Assembly: GCA_002731195.1 (NCBI GenBank)
Contig: PCAI01000010.1
Span: 1-8,696 of the forward strand
From: Methanobacteriota archaeon
Lineage (GTDB): Archaea; Thermoplasmatota; Poseidoniia; Poseidoniales; Thalassarchaeaceae
DNA length: 8,696 nucleotides
Direction: 5' to 3'
In this document: positions 6,717 to 8,696 of the stretch, in pieces
Layout: every line of letters starts with the position of its first letter
How positions within the stretch are numbered: the first letter of the stretch is position 1
The notes under the pieces: generated by a model
What the model saw: the letters and a program-made list of their open reading frames with translations, nothing else
Database searches by the model: none
Told to the model about the DNA's origin: nothing
Program-made: the position numbers and the translations under genes

Positions 6717-8459
6717 CTACATTTTCTCCGGCGAATCTATGCCCAATAATTCTAAACCTAATTTTAATGTCCTACTTGTTAAATCACATAAAGCTAGTCT
6801 GCTTTTGATGATTTTCTCATCTTCATTCTTCAATACAGGACAATTCTCGTAAAATGAAGCAAAAGAAGATGCCAGTGAATGCAAATAATTACATAATCTA
6901 TGGGGAGAATAGTTAATTATTGTATCTTCAATTATATTTGAGAACAATAGGAGGCGTTTTGCCAAAAGTTCTTCTTCTTTGTCAATAATGATAAAAATTG
7001 GATTAGACAAAGAACTAGGCGGGATATCCGATTTAGAAAATATACTACATATTCTTGCATGCGCATATTGTAGATATGGCGCAGTATTTCCTTCCAAAGA
7101 AAGCATTTTATCCCAGTCAAAAATATAGTCTTTACTTCTTTCAGTTGACAGATCGGCATATTTTACTGCACCTATGCCTATCATTTTTGCAACCTTTGAT
7201 CTTTCATCAGGAGATAAATTGGGGTTTTTATCAATAATTACTGCTTCGGCCCTAGAAACCGACTCCGATAATAAATCAACAAGTTTTATTGTATTTCCTT
7301 CACGACTTTTGAGAATTTTACCATTCTGATTAAGTACGGAACCGAAATTAACATGTGTTGCATTATGCTTATCGCTCATAAAACCGGCCATAAGAGCAAT
7401 ATCAAAAATCATCTCGAAATGTTGCTTTTGAGGAGTGCCAACAACATATACTAAATCCGTACAATTTAGCCTTTCTATACGATCAATAATACATGCTAAA
7501 TCAGTAGCAGAATAGTTGTAACCTCCATCTTTTTTACGAATAATAGCTGGCATTTCGCCACCTTCCCTATTCAACCATTTTTTCGTAGGAAAAACGACGT
7601 CTGCACCATTACTATTAACTAAGATATTAGTTTTTGTGAGTCTATCGATAACAATTGGCAATAAATCATGATAAGAGGATTCTCCTTTTATGTCAGAATC
7701 TTTTAGTAAAACACCCAAAATAGAGTATACGTCGTTAAAATATCTCATAGATTCAGAAACCAATATTTTCCAAAGACGTAAAGTTTCTTTATCTCCCCCT
7801 TGCAGTAATACCACTCTATTACGAGATCTTGAAGCGAAATCGGCTGATGAATTAAATTTGGATCTAGCCTGTTTGTAAAAACTATCTAAATCTCCAACTC
7901 CCAATTCTTTTGCAGCTTTATCTTCTCCTAAATCAAGTAGATGCTCGATCAGCATACCAAAGGGAGTTCCCCAGTCTCCAATATGATTTTCACGATACAC
8001 AGTATGGCCTTTAAATAACAATAATCTTACTATGGAATCTCCTATTACAGTTGATCTTAAGTGGCCGACGTGCATTTCCTTGGCGACGTTGGGTGCAGAA
8101 TAGTCGACGGCAAAGGTGCGCGAGTCGTCGATTTTGACACCTAACCTATCATCGGCAAAAATATATGAAATTTGTTCTTCTATCCAAGAAGATGTGGCGC
8201 TGACATTAACAAAGCCATTCTTGGACGAAACTTTGGCAATATTAAGGATGTCATCGGAAAATAAGGAGACAATATGTTCTGAAATATCTACAGGAGATTT
8301 TCGCAACGAACTTGAAAGCGAATGACAAGGTAAAGCAATATCAGAATGTCCTTCAATAGTTGCCGGACCGAGTAAATTTGACCAAAGTTCTTCTTCTAAT
8401 CCTAAAGATGCAAATACTTCTTTAAAAAATGGATAAACATCTCTAATTAAAGACTTCAA
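6717..8459 (-). CDS. argS: Arginyl-tRNA synthetase (bacterial/eukaryotic-type)
   Basis: This class I synthetase charges tRNA-Arg. The TTG at 8459 gives 580 residues and has GAGGTG 6 bases upstream; the in-frame ATG at 8483 (588 residues) would overlap prf1 by 14 bp and has no clear ribosome-binding site. Domains in order, numbered from the TTG, are an N-terminal additional domain (about 3-95, with DIALPCHSLSSSLRKSP), the catalytic core with DYSAPNVAKEMHVGHLRST (HIGH-type motif HVGH at 130-133), NHIGDWGTPFGMLIEHL, and GKILKSREGNTIKL in place of KMSKS. The anticodon-binding domain follows with YLQYAHARICSI and ends LGLELLGIDSPEKM. The core follows the bacterial sequence pattern (E. coli shares DYSAPNVAKEMHVGHLRST) and not the usual archaeal one, which suggests old gene transfer. 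It follows prf1 on the same strand. Confidence 0.95.
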   Translation of the reverse strand: MKSLIRDVYPFFKEVFASLGLEEELWSNLLGPATIEGHSDIALPCHSLSSSLRKSPVDISEHIVSLFSDDILNIAKVSSKNGFVNVSATSSWIEEQISYIFADDRLGVKIDDSRTFAVDYSAPNVAKEMHVGHLRSTVIGDSIVRLLLFKGHTVYRENHIGDWGTPFGMLIEHLLDLGEDKAAKELGVGDLDSFYKQARSKFNSSADFASRSRNRVVLLQGGDKETLRLWKILVSESMRYFNDVYSILGVLLKDSDIKGESSYHDLLPIVIDRLTKTNILVNSNGADVVFPTKKWLNREGGEMPAIIRKKDGGYNYSATDLACIIDRIERLNCTDLVYVVGTPQKQHFEMIFDIALMAGFMSDKHNATHVNFGSVLNQNGKILKSREGNTIKLVDLLSESVSRAEAVIIDKNPNLSPDERSKVAKMIGIGAVKYADLSTERSKDYIFDWDKMLSLEGNTAPYLQYAHARICSIFSKSDIPPSSLSNPIFIIIDKEEELLAKRLLLFSNIIEDTIINYSPHRLCNYLHSLASSFASFYENCPVLKNEDEKIIKSRLALCDLTSRTLKLGLELLGIDSPEKM

Positions 8460-8465
8460 ATAACA

Positions 8466-8471
8466 CACCTC
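8466..8471 (-). promoter_or_regulatory. Ribosome-binding site that favours the TTG at 8459 for argS
   Basis: Read on the minus strand, GAGGTG begins inside the prf1 stop codon (TGA at 8472-8470) and ends 6 bases before TTG 8459-8457. The layout copies the E2/E3 and E3/lipB junctions, which supports the TTG start over the ATG at 8483. Confidence 0.6.
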
Positions 8472-8696
8472 ATGACCACGCATATCGCAAAATAGCTGCT
8501 ATACCTCCGAATGCAGCATCTAACGTTGCTCCTTCTTCAGTATCCAATGAAATCAATCTTACTTTTGATGAAGTTCGCTCTGCTAAAACTGAAAGTTCGT
8601 CTATCAAATCAACTGTTTTGTCAGGATCATCATAAACTTCTTCTGATTTACAATTGGGACACACAGGTACTTCGGATAAACTATTTTGTGTACTCT
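8470..8696 (-). CDS. prf1: Peptide chain release factor aRF1, C-terminal end (5' partial)
   Basis: This is the last 74 complete codons of a class I release factor of the archaeal/eukaryotic type, which recognises all three stop codons and triggers peptide release. The frame is open through the right edge, so the start, the NIKS codon-recognition motif and the GGQ hydrolysis motif lie outside. The GTG at 8664 is internal. Visible are a CPNC half of a metal-binding site typical of archaeal RF1, an acidic helix (DLIDELSVLAERTSS), VRLISLDTEEGATL, and the conserved C-terminal FGGIAAILRY. The last motif is characteristic of domain 3 of eRF1/aRF1; Pelota is less likely because of it. Ten bases separate its stop from the preferred argS start, so the two translation genes are probably co-transcribed. 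Confidence 0.9.
   Translation of the reverse strand, partial: STQNSLSEVPVCPNCKSEEVYDDPDKTVDLIDELSVLAERTSSKVRLISLDTEEGATLDAAFGGIAAILRYAWS

Noticed and set aside
8470..8664. A 64-residue stand-alone zinc-binding protein starting at GTG 8664
   Set aside because: The frame continues open through 8696 and the sequence is the C-terminal domain of aRF1, so it is a gene fragment cut by the window edge.

Overview
The window is A+T-rich, gene-dense DNA, most likely from an archaeon. The best evidence is the end of a gene on the minus strand at the right edge, which matches the C-terminal domain of archaeal/eukaryotic-type class I release factor (aRF1). Ribosome-binding sites of the GAGGT/AGGTGAT type and likely TTG start codons also fit an archaeon. 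Low GC, a bacterial-like 2-oxoacid dehydrogenase complex with LipB, a SAP-domain membrane peptidase and a bacterial-type ArgRS would suit an uncultivated marine euryarchaeon (Marine Group II or III). That placement is inference and has not been tested by phylogeny.

Plus strand, 1-4315: four tightly packed genes that look like one operon. They are the C-terminal part of a 2-oxoacid dehydrogenase E2 acyltransferase (probably branched-chain type), dihydrolipoamide dehydrogenase (E3), LipB octanoyltransferase, and a class V (isopenicillin-N-epimerase-like) PLP enzyme that starts in an ATGA overlap with lipB. The first three form a functional set: E2 carries the lipoyl arm, E3 reoxidises it, and LipB installs its octanoyl precursor. 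The window opens inside a perfect 18-bp tandem repeat in the E2 linker.

Plus strand, 4316-6716: after a 43-bp gap comes ubiX (flavin prenyltransferase, maker of the UbiD cofactor). Next is a membrane-anchored M28 zinc peptidase with a PA domain and an unexpected cytoplasmic SAP domain at its N-terminus.

Minus strand, 8696-6717: the 3' end of prf1 (aRF1) followed by argS, probably co-transcribed. argS is the bacterial/eukaryotic sequence type rather than the usual archaeal one. Its stop codon abuts the stop of the peptidase gene with no base between them.

There is no gap above 80 bp without a gene. I saw no tRNA, rRNA, CRISPR, insertion sequence or prophage element. The gene content is mostly housekeeping and I do not see a clearly new multi-gene system. 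The points most worth following are the identical E2 linker repeat, the SAP-membrane-peptidase architecture, the lipB-aminotransferase coupling, the bacterial-type ArgRS beside aRF1, and a recurrent layout in which the ribosome-binding site is fused to the upstream stop codon.
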